Source: Augochlora pura
Lineage: Eukaryota; Arthropoda; Insecta; Hymenoptera; Halictidae
Direction of reading: 5' to 3'
DNA length: 64,000 nt
NCBI RefSeq assembly: GCF_028453695.1
Contig: NC_135773.1
Coordinates: 5,580,001-5,644,000, forward strand
In this document: positions 49,506 through 63,061 of the stretch, piece by piece
Layout of the letters: the number at the start of each line of letters is the position of its first letter
Position numbering within the stretch: the stretch's first letter is position 1
The notes under the pieces: model-generated
Databases searched by the model: none
What the model saw: the letters and a program-made list of their open reading frames with translations, nothing else
Told to the model about the DNA's origin: nothing
Translations under genes and position numbers: made by a program

Positions 49506-52192
49506 TTTGGAAGATGAAGTTTATTTTTGATCATGTTGTTAACGAATTACAATTTACAAGTGTATATAACGGCGCGTATAAAGCTAAGAGAGTACATAGT
49601 AGGAAAACCAGTCCGAAAATTTCTTGCGATAAACAAGGAACAATAATGGGATCAACGTTCCCCGATATTTTCTTGTATTTCGACAATTTCCTCGCGCTGT
49701 AAATTTATATTGATCAGCAGTCCGGTCGTTGTACGATGCAAACATTTCCCTAGTTCGAATTGTAAAAAACCAATTTGGGGAGGGTGGATTCATTTTGCAA
49801 CGAAAAAAAAGCAATTTATAATGTAAAATAAAATTTGTTCGCGCAGAATGCTCCAATGAATTTCGCCGTTAGTGACGGAACGAGCTACGACTCGGAATGG
49901 AAAAAAATCATCGGGGCACAGTACGTATGTAGTCGGTAGATTGATTGTTGTCGTTGTAGACATCGAATTTTCGACCGTTTTGTATCCAACGCCGAAATTG
50001 ATTGTCCGTAAACTCTATGAATAAATTTTTCATCTACCCATGGCCTATACGTGTTACGTAGCGATACGCAAATAGGCGATAAAGGCGACGCGCGTTAAAA
50101 CCGCTGAAAGTTTTCATCGCTCTCGTTTATTGCAAATTGATGGAAATGACTGTTCGAATTTGTCCGAGAGTTTTTCACGCACGCCCGCTCCATTATACGT
50201 CGCCCGTGAAATATATTATCCACGGAGAACGGATTGATAACAGAGTTACATGACTCCATTTTCATGTTACACGGAACATCATCCAGCGTTACAAAGAGAC
50301 ACGTAATGACACGTGCGCGCTCACGAACAATTGTTACGGCATCGGGGCGATAGGGGGGAGGGGAGGGGAGGGGAGGGAGGTTGATAGTAATAACTATAAC
50401 GGCCGTGGAGCATCGCAGTCCTTTCCATATCAATTCACGCAAACCGAACGAGAACTGATTTCTTTGATTAACACCTTACCATGCTTGGGCAAGTACGATC
50501 GGTGATGTAATTTCTAGTAATTACCTATTAAGCATGAATATGATTTCGTATTTCCAAGTCGGAATAAAATTTGGTTCTCTTATTATCAATATTCAAGCAT
50601 CTAATCGAATGCAGACGTATACTAAATGTAATTTTCTCTTTAATCAGTTTTCTAATTAATTGAAATTAATACAACTCAACAACAAAATGAAGTTTATAAA
50701 CTGAAATTCTTATTCCGGTTTTTATGTACAAGTATTCGATAATTCTTTTGATTGAACTATCTGAATTTCGCCGATGCTTAGATTTACGCGTTCCTCGTCT
50801 TTTTTAAACGTTTTCAAGTTCTTTAATCTTCGCGCCATCGTAAATCTGAATCGCGTGAACGGTTGTACACGTATTCGCACCGTGAAACTGTTTAACAGTC
50901 GCGCGAATGATTATTTGTTCGTTGCTTTGCGAGAAATATCGGTGAAGGGTGTTAACGCTCGAAAGTGGAGTGTTTATTGGAAAATGGCTTAAAAAATGCG
51001 AGACAGTTTTCGTACGTGACATTTCGCACATGCGACAGCTTTGTGTCGTGTTTGCGCAAGGGTGCGAACGCACTTTCTTCCCCGCCTTCTTTTCCACCGT
51101 CCGCTTTTATTCCCTTTCATTGTCGCGCGCGCTGGAAATACGCCTCGGAGATTAGGATAAATGCGACCGTTCACGGTTCGGGGGCACGCGTTTACGCGGC
51201 TCGTAAATCGAACGATAAATTGATCAGCCGGATTCATAAAGCCGCGCGCGTCTGCACGCAACCGGAGAATATAAATTATTTAAAAATCAATATGCAACGC
51301 GCCGGTTGCGTTTCCGGCTATTCCACGCGAACTGAAAATAAAAGCTATTGTTTTGTAAGCCTACAATACGCGTTCGCAGCTTGTTTCCACCGTTTCGGAA
51401 TTTAATGCAAGACATTTTACCGGTGAAGTATGATAAACGCCGCGAGCCCGCGGTATATCACGCGAGTAAGATGTTGAAAGAAATTCGATGCTCATTTGTG
51501 GAAAAATGACGGTGCTGCCGAATAAGAGAAAAACGTTTTAACATTTTATATAAGCATGTTGAAACCTCGAATATCATATATTATTCTTAATAGCCGAGAA
51601 AAATCAGTAAGTCTTGTGGAAATAATTTTAGTGGATTCTAACACGGTTTAGCTTATGGATCTTTTTTAAATAATTATTCTATCATTATTAAATAATTTAT
51701 ATAATCGTTTAAAAATAATTATATTTGTGTGTTTTAAACCATAAAATGACTACAACGAAGTACATAGATTCAAACGATTCCGCGTGCGGACAAAATAAGG
51801 TTGCAGATGGAGAGTTAAAAATAAGAAAGTGTGTTGCACTGGCGTAATTATTTAATACTAAAATTACCATCGAAACCCACTATTCTGTAATATGTTCTAT
51901 AACGATCATGAGAGTTTATTGAGACTATGCGTTAACATGGTATATATGTACACATGAAACCAGAACCGTGTTTCATCATTTTCTTCGAAAGCAATTTTAC
52001 AGGTTCGCTAATACGATAACGAAAAATTATGAATAAAACATCGTTATTTATCTTTACTACCATGCTTCTCGCGCCGATACTTTTCCGGCACTGGTTGTTA
52101 CGCAAAGTCACACTGAAAGCTCGCGGAACAAGCCGACGATGTTCGCCGGTTTCGCTGAAAGTAACGAATCGTGTCGTGTTATAATTACAGCC
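49506..52192. other. Gene-free stretch
   Basis: No exon is supported. The G-rich tract at 50351-50380 is listed separately. Frames at 50.8-51.4 kb on both strands have no recognisable motif. Bases 51.5-51.9 kb are AT-rich. Confidence 0.4.
50351..50380 (+). other. (GGGGA)n-type G-quadruplex tract
   Basis: Consecutive GGGGGG, GGGG, GGGG, GGGG, GGG and GG runs separated by single A bases. This satisfies the intramolecular G-quadruplex pattern on the plus strand with one-base loops. Confidence 0.9.
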
Positions 52193-52400
52193 GGCGAGAG
52201 AATCTCGATGGTGAACGGTGAGGGAAGACCGCTGGCGTTTCTCCAGGATCCTGATAATGTCCATAGAAAGATCGGGCCAGGGAATGGATCATGAAGTGAC
52301 CGTGTACAACAAAGGACACAGTGGACACGTGTGATTCCTTGAGAAGTATTTAGCCACAATTAAGATGTACCCCGCGCCGGCGAGACACCCAGCCGCAGCC
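52193..52400 (+). CDS. Possible 5'-UTR plus first coding exon, unidentified gene (coding part 52365-52400)
   Basis: A good acceptor (TTATAATTACAG) ends at about 52192 and a consensus donor GTAAGT follows base 52400. The last ATG before the donor (52365) opens twelve codons, MYPAPARHPAAA, ending exactly in phase 0 at the donor. An upstream frame starting MVNGEGRPLAF stops in frame before it and would be an upstream ORF. The Pro/Ala-rich start resembles low-complexity N-termini of neuronal and RNA-binding proteins, but I cannot name a gene. No following exon was found in the remaining 11.6 kb, so the next intron would be long. If real, the CpG-rich block at 42.5-44.2 kb could hold the promoter. 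Confidence 0.3.
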
Positions 52401-52406
52401 GTAAGT

Positions 52407-52430
52407 ACCAACCAACCAACCAACCAACCA
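52407..52430 (+). repeat. (ACCA)n short tandem repeat
   Basis: Six units of the tetranucleotide, directly behind the GTAAGT at 52401. Confidence 0.95.
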
Positions 52431-53836
52431 GTAGACAACGCGGATCCTATTCCTCGTTTTTTCTTTTCCTGACCCTCGTTGCTTGAACTTTCTCGAAACA
52501 CCGAGAGGAAACGGTCGAGGTCAGGCACGGCTGTTGCGGGAAAAAATTATGACCGGCAAAAGTAAAGTGCATTACCCGGCGCGCAGAACTCGAGACACCG
52601 CGAGAACTTACCCAATTTTTATCGTTGTCCGGGGCAGTTTTCAACGCGCCCCGGAGTCGCAACTGCTAATTCTTGTAATTCTTTTGCGCCCTGGTAATTC
52701 ACCTGACTTATGTTCCATCGCGAACCCATGAATCATGGGCGAATAGTATTTGCGCACCAGCTATCGCCCTACAATGCCCGGGGAAAACGTTCTCCGAAAA
52801 GTCGGGTAAACATTTCTTGCGAGGCCGGCGCTTGCGATGATCGATTCCAGTTAATCGTTAGTTTTCCAGCGGAACTTCGAGAGTTTCTCTTACGTGAAAT
52901 TTATGTACAGCGGACTCGCATCACGCGCTACGGTATAACTTCTTTAGAACTGGATTAAACGACTTGATTTTTTTTTTCTTTTTAGATGATAGAAGGTGTA
53001 CCTTACTATAGACAGTTGCTTCGGACGTACGTTTTAGTAATCAATTTAGTGAATTAAAAATTCAGATTTTACAAAAATCAAACTACGCGATTCTGCCTAA
53101 GAATTGACACTTCTTTCACGAAAGAAATTCCTCCCCTAAATTAACGTCAATGGAAACTGTGGACTTTTAGACTCGGGGATCTTAAAATATTTTTCGAATT
53201 TTACGAATTTTTTCATTCCCAATTAACACCTACACCCACCTAAACAAACGTTCTGTTTCTCAATGTCCAATTATAAAAATCACAAAGCCATTTTCATTGG
53301 AGATGATTGAATGAATGCCATTAACGAGCCAACTGCCAAATGATAAAAATTGAACAAACGAATTGGATTTTGTTACTTTTTCGAGGCAACGGGTCCAGCT
53401 GTCATTTTCAAAACGACAACAGGAATTGGGCAATTATGATATTTCTAATGTGATATTTCCACTTCTATTCGCGTCTCGGCTGATCTTCCTCCACGAATCC
53501 AAGCGACTTTAAACAACTTTTCGCTAGAGCCGAGTAATATCGCGATCAAAGTCGTCCCGCGCGTTCATCAGCTTTTCCTTCGACTAGTGTCCAAGGATTT
53601 CACGTTTTCCTCGGCGTCGCGGTTAAAAAGTAAAGCTTCGTAAGGCAGTTCAAACGGCCGGTGACGAGCAAAGCTTACGGTAGAAAGGATCAGCGCGGAG
53701 TAATATAATTGCGGTGGCCATCGTAGGAAAAGCATTCTCCTTTATACGGTTTACTCGGCCGTCTTCTAGATTTTCATTTTCTTACTGCAAGTAATTCCAC
53801 TATTCAAAGAAGGCCCTGCCGTCGCTCACTGTCCCG
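52431..53836. other. Gene-free stretch
   Basis: Frames at 52.4-53.0 kb on both strands have no recognised motif. AT-rich from 53.0 to 53.4 kb. Confidence 0.4.
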
Positions 53837-53928
53837 CTCTCCTTTCCCCCCCCCCCCCCCTCTTCTTCTTCTTCCTCCCTCCCTCTCGCTTTCTCCTTCT
53901 CTCTCTCTCTCTTCCCTCTTTTTTTTTT
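53837..53928 (+). repeat. 92-base oligopyrimidine tract
   Basis: C14-type run, TTC repeats, CCT repeats, CT repeats and a terminal T run follow each other with a single purine (G at 53888). The tract could act as an intronic pyrimidine stretch or form triplex DNA. Confidence 0.93.
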
Positions 53929-56900
53929 ACGTTTCCAACCCGCCGTTATAATTTCACGCGTCACATAAGCTCAAAGTCCTTTATGCGAAGCGAGACCACC
54001 GGGGAATTCGTCGACGCGGGAGAAGACCTCTAGAAATTGTACAGATTATTTATAGTGCGAGAGAGAGGGCAGAGAAGAGTCAACGTACAACAATTGCCGC
54101 TGGCAGAGACGGCCACTGACGATGCGTGGCCGCGACTCGTCGTTTGTTTGCTTATTGCCGCTAATGTGGCGCCGTTCAACGGGCATAAAGTGGTTCAATA
54201 ATTTTCGCGCGAGCATTCTTCAACCGTAAAGCCGTCCCGCGATGATACACGAATCGGTTTAGGAGCCCCCGGCACCGATCTACACGGTGTCCGAAACGGT
54301 TGCGACACTCGCCGCGACGGCCCTCTATCGCATGGAAAATCGCCGACTGCGATCGTTCTAAAATTAGGTTTCTTCGCAAAACGGGACGTTCACTTTGAAG
54401 ATTTTAAACGGTTCCGCATGTTGTCCCGAAGATTATTAGGGCCGAATGTGCTGTCGAGGAGTATCGAGTGTTTCTAATTAGCACGGTGTGCAGCAACTTC
54501 GAGCGAAAGTGTCAACGTGTAATCTGCTAATAGATCGGAGACTGTGGTTGACATTTTTGAGTGACCGAGATCTTTTCACTGCAGTTCGATACGAGTTCAT
54601 AGTTTTTCCTTGTATTGTTCTTTCATTATATAACATTATACATCTATACGGAGTGGAGTTCATAAATATGTAATATAAATATAATAATTACCGATACACG
54701 AAGATTTGCGGAACGATGAATAAGCGGCCGGAGAATTTTTGCCTCTGTCGTTGGAAAGAGTATCGATTGTACATTCTTTTTCAAATTTCGGGGGCACAGG
54801 CTGAAAATTTCATTTTGCGTCAGATTTCGAACACCGTTATCGTTAGGTACACCTCGTGTACGCGATGTTAGCGAGAGTAGCAAACGACTGGATATTAATG
54901 GCGGAAATTAACTCCTGTCGAGCCTGGTATGGTTTTGATTCAATCACGCGTATCTGGTAGCTTTGGTAAAATCGTGTTAATTATCACAATGAGCCGGGAT
55001 TCGACAATCTATGCACAAGAGTTCGGGCCAGTTAACTGGTGTGGTGGCAGTATCGAGTGAATCCTCGCGTGTGATTTCGTGTTTTAATTCGAGGGGGAAT
55101 TCAATTACGACCGTAGATATACTTTTACGCTTCCGTGAAGGATCACCTAAAACTGGCGCAGAAGACGATTCACGACGAGTAAAGTTCCTGCGATATGAAA
55201 TATATTCGTTTCATTTTAATTGCGAATCGATCTTCAATTCGTAATAGCATGTTCTATGTTCATTACGTTCTACTTCGAAACTATTGTTTCTTAATAGGAA
55301 TCGAAAGAATGTTGCAAAATGTTATTTAAAATATGTCAGAGGGTATTAAAGAAATATTGTAATACAACTATTAGTTTGAAATTAGTTACCATCGTTTAAT
55401 TAATTAAAAAGAGAAATGGTACGTAAAACGAGGAACATTCGCGTAATAAAATTAATAATATATAAACGTGATACCGAGAGGCGCGAGAGACTCGTCAACA
55501 GGGTTAACGCGAAACAAGTTAAAAAATAAAGAAGAAAGAATAAAATAAATTGAAGGAAACATACGAGCACCGACCGTGCTTCCCTTAAAAGCAACACGTG
55601 CCCGTTTCAATTCGCAGCTGAAAAAAAAAGAAGGATAACAGATAAATTACACAAACGAGTATGAAAAGCAAGGTTTTTTTTAAAGCTGCAATTTTCAGGG
55701 TAGACCGTAATCTCGGCGGAATTGTAAAAAAAAGTTGCAACAAGATTAATTAACGCGCGTATTAAGATTAACGAGGCAGATTTAAATCTGGAAGCGCGCC
55801 GCGGATCAACAGTTAGGTTCTCGACGGTGTTAAATCTAATCTGAAATAATGAATCGCTGGCGCATTAAAGAGCGCCCAAGGGTTTCCCTCCGCCGCAAGT
55901 CGAGAGAGACAGGAAATTGATTTCGAATTTACCTCGTGAATGATAGATGGCCCGAGGATCATAATAGAAGCGAAATACTCGCCTAAGCGCTAAGAGCCTG
56001 ACCCATTCTCTACACTTGGCAACCAAACAAATGATGGCGATGCCTACGACTATTGTGCCTCGTAACACTGTAACTCGAGCCCTCGCGAAGAAGGGAAAGA
56101 TAATAAAAGCGGGATGGAAGCTCGGATGGAGCGTCGTCGTTCGCTCCTTAGTTTGGCGAACCGTGGATATCGCGAGATCGCGAGGATTTGGCAAGATTTA
56201 GTAGCGGTAATAATAATATTAGGTCAACGAAAAGTAGACGGTCGATCATTGTTCCCGTGTACGCGGCGTTACGATTGTCAGATTGTCAGATAACAAATAT
56301 TGTTCGTCGCAACTCAATAATACGACAGGCCACCGCGCTAATCGCCGTAACACGGTTAAACAGTCATTTATTTTCCGCTAACCGAATAGCAATGGCGACG
56401 CTACTTTAGACTCGTAAATCGTCCAACTCGCCGTGTAATCAAATGTCAGAATAATTCAGAGATCGTGTGCTTAGAATTGTAATATTCAGGAACGATCGAA
56501 CCGTCAAAGTGAATTTCCTATTTCTCCGTTGTCCTTCGCCGATCCGTCCATTCGACAATAATATTTTTCACAGACCGATTCGTTGTTTTGCAATTCTCCG
56601 GAAGAACTGCGGAATTTATCGGGGCAATTTATTCGTGCTCGAAACCTTACGAATATGTTGATAGAGGAACGAAAGGTCCTAAATGTCTGTGAAATATTTG
56701 TTGAAATATTATCTCTGGCGCGGACGTGATCGTCGCGGTGATACTAGTTTTTATTGCCACCGGTGCGATTCCAATAAAGGCACGCGGTTACGCGACAGGT
56801 AAACGTTCATGGTACAATTGCTGACATTTTTAACTCCACTCCCATTAGGCATGGAGATCGATACGGATAATAATGGTCGGTGATACTCATAGTTGGAACT

Positions 56901-57969
56901 TGATTGCTTAATGCGTCGTGTGAAGGAAGTAAAGAACTTAATCAGCTTACTTCACACGAACGCGCCGATTAGTGACTCACCGTTTATATGCAAAATCTGA
57001 GGACGCAAGTCAGCATGATTCGTGTGACTCGTTAACCTTTCGTACCCCGTGTTTTCTTTGAAGTTCTTTAACGCGTTGTTTAATCAGTAATCGCATTCCG
57101 TTAAATGCGTCATAAAAACTTATCCGTGTATCCTCGGTGTCTATTGTAACGAGAATCATTACCAATCGGCGTATACACGTACACATGCATATAAAACGGA
57201 GCAATTTCAGCGCTAAAAATACGGGACTCTGACAATTACCTAAGTAATGCGACGATAATAGTGGAAATTTGCAAGTTTACAAATCACTAAACTTCATTGA
57301 AAGCTTATCGTTTACGTTTAACGTGAATCCAATCTTGCGCAACAGTTATGCTACCAACGACGAACACACCAGAAAACTATTTGAGAAAATATAAAAATTT
57401 TCATTGAAATCTTGAAAATTCTGAGTTTGAGATCACCTAACCTTCTTTCAACTTCTCTTGTCTTAATGTTTATAATAACTAGACTATAAAATATTAAAAG
57501 CACTTAAAGACCTTAAAAATGCTGCTTTGTTACATTGAACTCGTGAAAAAAATTAGAATCGGAAATACGTACGCAGACAATTTTTATATAATAAATAACT
57601 ATTCCGAGCCCGATGTTTCGCGTCCGAGATCACTTAATTTACTTTCAGGGACGATCAAAGCCCCTCTCCCCGTTTATGCCGTTTTTCTTAGTTTGATAAT
57701 AACCGTGCGGTTCGTTATGTGCAGTAACTGTCATTTAGCCTCTATAAGCAGTAATTAATGATTAGCAATTAATGCAGCTGAAATATTCCCTATGTAGAGC
57801 CAAAGAACGATGCGACAAGAAATGCTACACGGTAACTGGAAGTCTTGTAGCCTCTTTGGAAGCGGGCGCGCTGCGCGCGTTGACTTGTATTGTGCATTAC
57901 AGCAAAGGACAAAGAGCCGCTGCTTTGTTTCCCCCTCTCTGGTTGCTCTTTCAGTCTCTTCCCACTTCT
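53929..57969. other. Gene-free stretch
   Basis: No supported coding exon. AT-rich at 55.2-55.5 and 57.2-57.6 kb. Short frames at 54.2, 56.0-56.7 and 57.5 kb carry no family motif. Confidence 0.4.
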
Positions 57970-57974
57970 TCGCG

Positions 57975-58012
<38 letters not shown>

Positions 58013-58036
58013 CTCTCTCTCTGTCTCTGTCTCTCC
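57970..58036 (+). repeat. (CT)n microsatellite
   Basis: An almost pure CT run broken by GCCTTT and TGT interruptions. Confidence 0.93.
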
Positions 58037-61000
58037 TTGCCTGCTTATTTATTCACTCGCGTTTCGTCTGCACACACAGCATCTCGCATCGGTGATGCTG
58101 TTTGTATACCCGGCTGCGCGAGGTTTTTTCGATGTCTCCTCTTGTTAAAGTATTTACCGGTGTAATTTTGCTGAATCCTGCTACCGCTATTACCGTTAAA
58201 AGATCTAGACGGTGAACCGATAAGAATTGACACCGCCGCGCAGTAACGGGAGTTCCTCATCGAACGTAATCGTTTACAAGAATACGAATAGTTTCGGTAA
58301 TGTCGATGCAGTTTTTTAAAATTCAATTGTCTTCGTCGCTGTCGCGTAAAAATAGTTACGGGATCGTTAATGGATATTTCAGTAGATTTTACGCGTCGTG
58401 CAGCTTTACTAGATACGCTTTATCAATAATTGGATGTTAACGTAAACGCGGTCGGCGAACAAGAATACTTTCGTAATTATTCTTACGCTTCAGTGTATCG
58501 GAGAATGTCGATTACTGTCAGTTTAACGTTTGAAGCGCTCAAAGGATTTAAATAACCGAGTGATTATATTATTAATAATCGACACGTGCCCGTAAGGGAA
58601 TTTAATAACGAATATCGTTCATTAATATTGACTCGTGAATTCGCAAGCAACTGAAATTGAATCGCATACTTTTTGGCAGCGGTGTATCTCTATGAAATGA
58701 ATGTCGATTCTTTGATAACGTCTAGTTGCCAAGAATTTAAAATGTACAGATCGTGTACCTAAGAATGCTTGATCTATCGAATAAACTGTAATATAAATTT
58801 ATTTCCTGCTGAAAGAAATTATACGTTCGACGTGTTGCGATTTCTTTACGTTTCTTTTTAGGAATTATGAATATTGCACGGCTCGTCAGATCTTAAATTT
58901 TAAAACGAGCCTCGCACGTCCAAGCAACAGAGTGAACGATTCGATCCGATCTCTCCCCTATTGTGCGATATTTCGAAACTGGAACAATGGACTGTTTTAT
59001 TTTACGCGATCTCCGCGGAGTTTATAGCGGTCGGGTCGATTCCTTTCGCCGCGACGGCGTCGAAAAGTGGTGTCGTTTCCTTCGGGGCCCCGGCGTTGTT
59101 TCCAATTGTTTCTGTCGATTGCGTTCGGCAAATCCGCTAATGGCGACTGTATACCGTGTAAACATTTGCGCCCGTAACGCGGCCAAAGTCTTGAATAATC
59201 TGTCATCGATCGAAAGCGGTTTACTTTCCGCGTGCCGCACGGAAATCCCTGTTGACGGATGAAACAAAAAAAAAAAAGAAAAAAAGCAAAAAACGAAAAA
59301 CAACGAAATTGCGACATAAAAATGGTTCTCCGCGGGTGAGTTTTTTTTTTTTCGCAGCACGTGGACGCCGGAGCGGTGGGGGTAGCGCCGGGAGAGGGGA
59401 GGATACGCCGATGACAATCGCTGATCAAATTGCACGACGACTAATTGTTCGCCGAGTCGTCCCATCCGAATTGAAACGAGGAGTGAAAATTGAAATGCTC
59501 GCCGGAGGGTCACTTGATCCCGAAATAGAAAAAGTTATACTAGACGGCCGATTGGTTACAATGGACGGACAATCACGAATTTATCCTTGCGAGATGCGGC
59601 CCGGAGACTTCTCCTCCGGCAAGTTCCGAGGATTGTTTTCGTTCGATCGTTAATTGGTCGGTTTCGTTATCGACCCCGGGTAAAATAATTATTCTACGGC
59701 AAACTTTTCGGTATAATGTTTGCTCTCGCGGGGGGTGGGTGGGAGGGGGGGGGGGGGGGGGGCTGGAAAGGTTTGTTAAGCTCGGCTGTTGGTTAAGTGA
59801 TAAAAATATGTACGCGTATCCTTGGGATATCGGTGATAAATTCGTAATTACTGATTTTCGCATGCACGCGCGTGCCCGCGTATTTACACGGCCGGAGAAC
59901 TTTGCTTGACGCATAAACATCGGCACGTACGCGTACTTTTTTTTTTATACGGCAGAATGCTGCAAAATATTTCCGCCGGCAAATATAGAATTGTTTTTCC
60001 GGGGGATTTAGCAGTGACGTAAAACAGGGCGAAGATATAGTTATCTGTAATGTAAACGCCGATTTACGAGTAATTTCGCGAATTTAGCGGAACGAATAAT
60101 CTTCCTTCTGTCTGTAATATGGTTTTGCTTTTAATTATAACTCATTTGTTGATAAATGTTTGACGCGTCCGTTTGTTCAACGATATTACTCCTCGAACAC
60201 ACGCGCCGCGGCAGTGTATTACTGGCAGATGTATCGTTAGAAATCAGTAATTACGCGGAGAAGGTTAACAATCATTGAACAAACTAATATGAAATTGATG
60301 GCGGATTTAAATCGCCAAATAGGAAACGAGAATTTCTAAAACGATCAAACGTGTGTGTATGATTTTTTTTTTTTTTCAGCAATAAATCTCTTGATCAGCA
60401 TTTACGTTTTAATTGCGGACGCGATTACACGAGCTCCGGAATTATTATTTTCAGGAGAGAATTTTTTAATTGCTGCGCTACTGTAAACATTATTGCAACA
60501 TGTTTTTCGAAACATCGACCCAATTACTGGCAACTTTCTCTCATAAATAATGTAATGCGAGCTCGTCTTCTTCCATCATGATCAACAATTTAGAGAAAAA
60601 TGAGGCTATAAGAATTAAATGCTCGTAGCGTTTTTCCAAAAATAATTGCAATTTTGGAATAATTGGAGTTGGATGAACAATTACGATTCACCGACGTACA
60701 TCACGATCTTTCCTGTATGTGGTAATGTAGCTGGTTTCAAATGAAACGTTTAAATTAATTAAAATCCGTTCGATAAGATATATACGATCCCTGCAATTTC
60801 ATTTACAATAGCCGTAACTATATCGTCCAGTAGACAGATTCGCGAAGTTCTATAGACTGCCATTTAACCAGTTAAGGGTTGAACATAAAAATGGATCGAT
60901 CAACTCCGCGTTAAGCACGCTAATTTTACCGTCGTAGTTAGACGCGTGGGTTACATTTATCACACGGTTAAAAGTTGGCGCACTTTATGGTTTCAAATTA

Positions 61001-63057
61001 TGATCATGAGATTCGATAGTGTAATAAAATAAGGTACTTCGTTCCATGCACTTAAAAAAAGCACGGTTCGTTAAGAAGGTTCATACACAATGGAAAACGA
61101 ATTTTTATATCGTGCGAAGAAAAATGATTGAACTGTTGGATGCGATGTTTGGATTGTTGATGGTAAATTATTTTTTAGAATTTTTAAGGGAACTATCAAA
61201 ACGTGCCGACAATGTTGCTACGTTATGACGTTGAGATTGTTGCAATATGACATTAAAAAACTCCACAAGATCTTGAAGATATTTTTAGACTCCCCAAATA
61301 TTAAAAAATTCGGTTTATGCGATTATAATCAAAAAATTGAAAATTCAAGTTCTCGAGTATGAGCTGTAATAAAATCTAATTCTCTCGGGGAGCACAGGAT
61401 CCGTCGATCCAAAAACATCCATGGATCAAGAATGATTCAGGAGTATACCCGTTAAGTTTCCACAAAACCGTGGTGCAGATGGCAACCATAATATCTTTTT
61501 ATCCATCCTCCCTAGACTTCTATGATTTGTACACTTCAACTTACGGACGACACCCACTGGAAGTTCGCGTCCACCGGCGAGTTCTGTTCGCTAATAGCTC
61601 TCGAGGGTGACATTCCGAAGCCGTCACGAAGCGTTAGGCCGCGTTCATAGCCAACGTTGCAATTTACAACGCGGCCGTTCGCCGATTTGTTTTCACCGCG
61701 TCGAGAACGTCTTAAAACGTTCCGTCGATCTTTGCGCCGGCCCGTTTCGCCCTCTATACCGGAATAATGGACCCGTTCCAAAGTTTTTACGGGCACTCGG
61801 GACTTCCTGTCGCGCGCGCGCACACCGTGCATCCCGAAATTCTTACGAGCCGCGGCGGCACAGAAAAGTCGGCAACTTCTAATCCAGTTTTTTACGCGAG
61901 AACGCCGGGCGAACGTCGGATCGATCGCGACACACGTTTACCGATGCCGGCTCGCGTGCCTCTCGCGCGAGCGTTAATTATTGCCGGCTCTGTTCCGTCG
62001 CAAAGGAGCCGGACACGTGGGGCTTTCGTGGACGAGGTTTATGACACGTTCGTGACGGGACGGTTATTTTAGAAATTAACTGTCCGAGGACGCACGTCAA
62101 CGTAGTAACGACATTGTGATTGTATATCTTACTCCAGAAATCGCAAATATATAACATGGTTATGGCAGTAACAAATGCGCAGGAGGTCAGTTTATTTTTG
62201 GACAAAGAAATTTAATGTATTTAACAAACATAAAAGTAATTATTAATTATTAATTCGTCGGTACTTAGACCTGGATTGACCCCGTTCGACCTTCAAATAA
62301 AATCTTAGTTATCAAAATATTCTATATTATTTGCAAAATATAAAATATAAAAACCTAAATTTTGTAGTATTTGTCTACGCTTACACAGACAATTGAAAAA
62401 ATGCTGTGCCGGCAACCTCGCGGGGTCGTTTTAAGGTTAAAGACCCCAGTTCGGTTCGACAGGGAACCGGAACGTTACCCGAAATTACAACGCGAACGTA
62501 ACTATTATTCTCGGTGATATCTCATCGTTTCCGGTTCGCCGGATCCGGACGATTTCGTATTTTCCCGCGCGCGGACACGCGTCCATCCGTTTGCACGCGT
62601 CAAGACTTTATTCGGCGCGTAAACAGCCGGATTTTAAAAAGGCTCGGCGGACACGTCCGCGCATTCTTTATTCCGTTCGACGGGGCGAAATATTATTGCC
62701 GGCAGCAGCAATATCGCGTTGTTTTTATTTTGCCGAGCCCCGCCCGCGCAAACACCGGGGGCCCGGATGTAACGGAAATGCAGTTATTTGTTACGTTGCC
62801 CATCGATTTATGGGTAATTTACCGAATTTTGCAGATTTGTATTTCCATTGTTTACGATATGATAATATAATTCGTATCAATTTCGGAATAAAAGGTAAGT
62901 TTGCCCCTGTCCTGCAAACACCGGCGAAATACACGATTAATCGTTGCCAGCGAAATTTTAATATCTTCGCGCGAGCTTGTCAGCGTCGAACGAAATTCGA
63001 TGCTATTTTTTTAGCTTGCTGATCGCGCAATCGACATAGGCTGGCTACTCAAGCTAC
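58037..63057. other. Gene-free stretch with poly-A, poly-T and poly-G tracts
   Basis: Features that can be seen are an A-rich tract at 59263-59285, a T run at 59341-59352, the G tract at 59729-59762 (listed separately), and AT-rich DNA at 60.1-61.4 kb. A 133-codon frame at 59252-59653 and frames at 61.6-62.1 and 62.5-63.0 kb have no recognised domains and occur in GC-rich parts where stops are rare. Confidence 0.35.
59729..59762 (+). other. G-run tract with G-quadruplex potential
   Basis: G6, GGG, GGG and a run of 18 G, separated by single T or A bases. An uninterrupted run this long is also prone to sequencing and assembly error, so its length is uncertain. Confidence 0.85.
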
Positions 63058-63061
63058 TTAA

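Noticed and set aside
56777..56788. AAGGCACGCGGT, identical to the first part of the miR-124 family
   Set aside because: The remaining mature sequence does not match and no complementary arm forms a precursor hairpin nearby.
59252..59653. 133-codon plus-strand frame with an ordinary-looking C-terminal half
   Set aside because: The first third is encoded by poly-A and poly-T tracts, and no family could be recognised for the rest.
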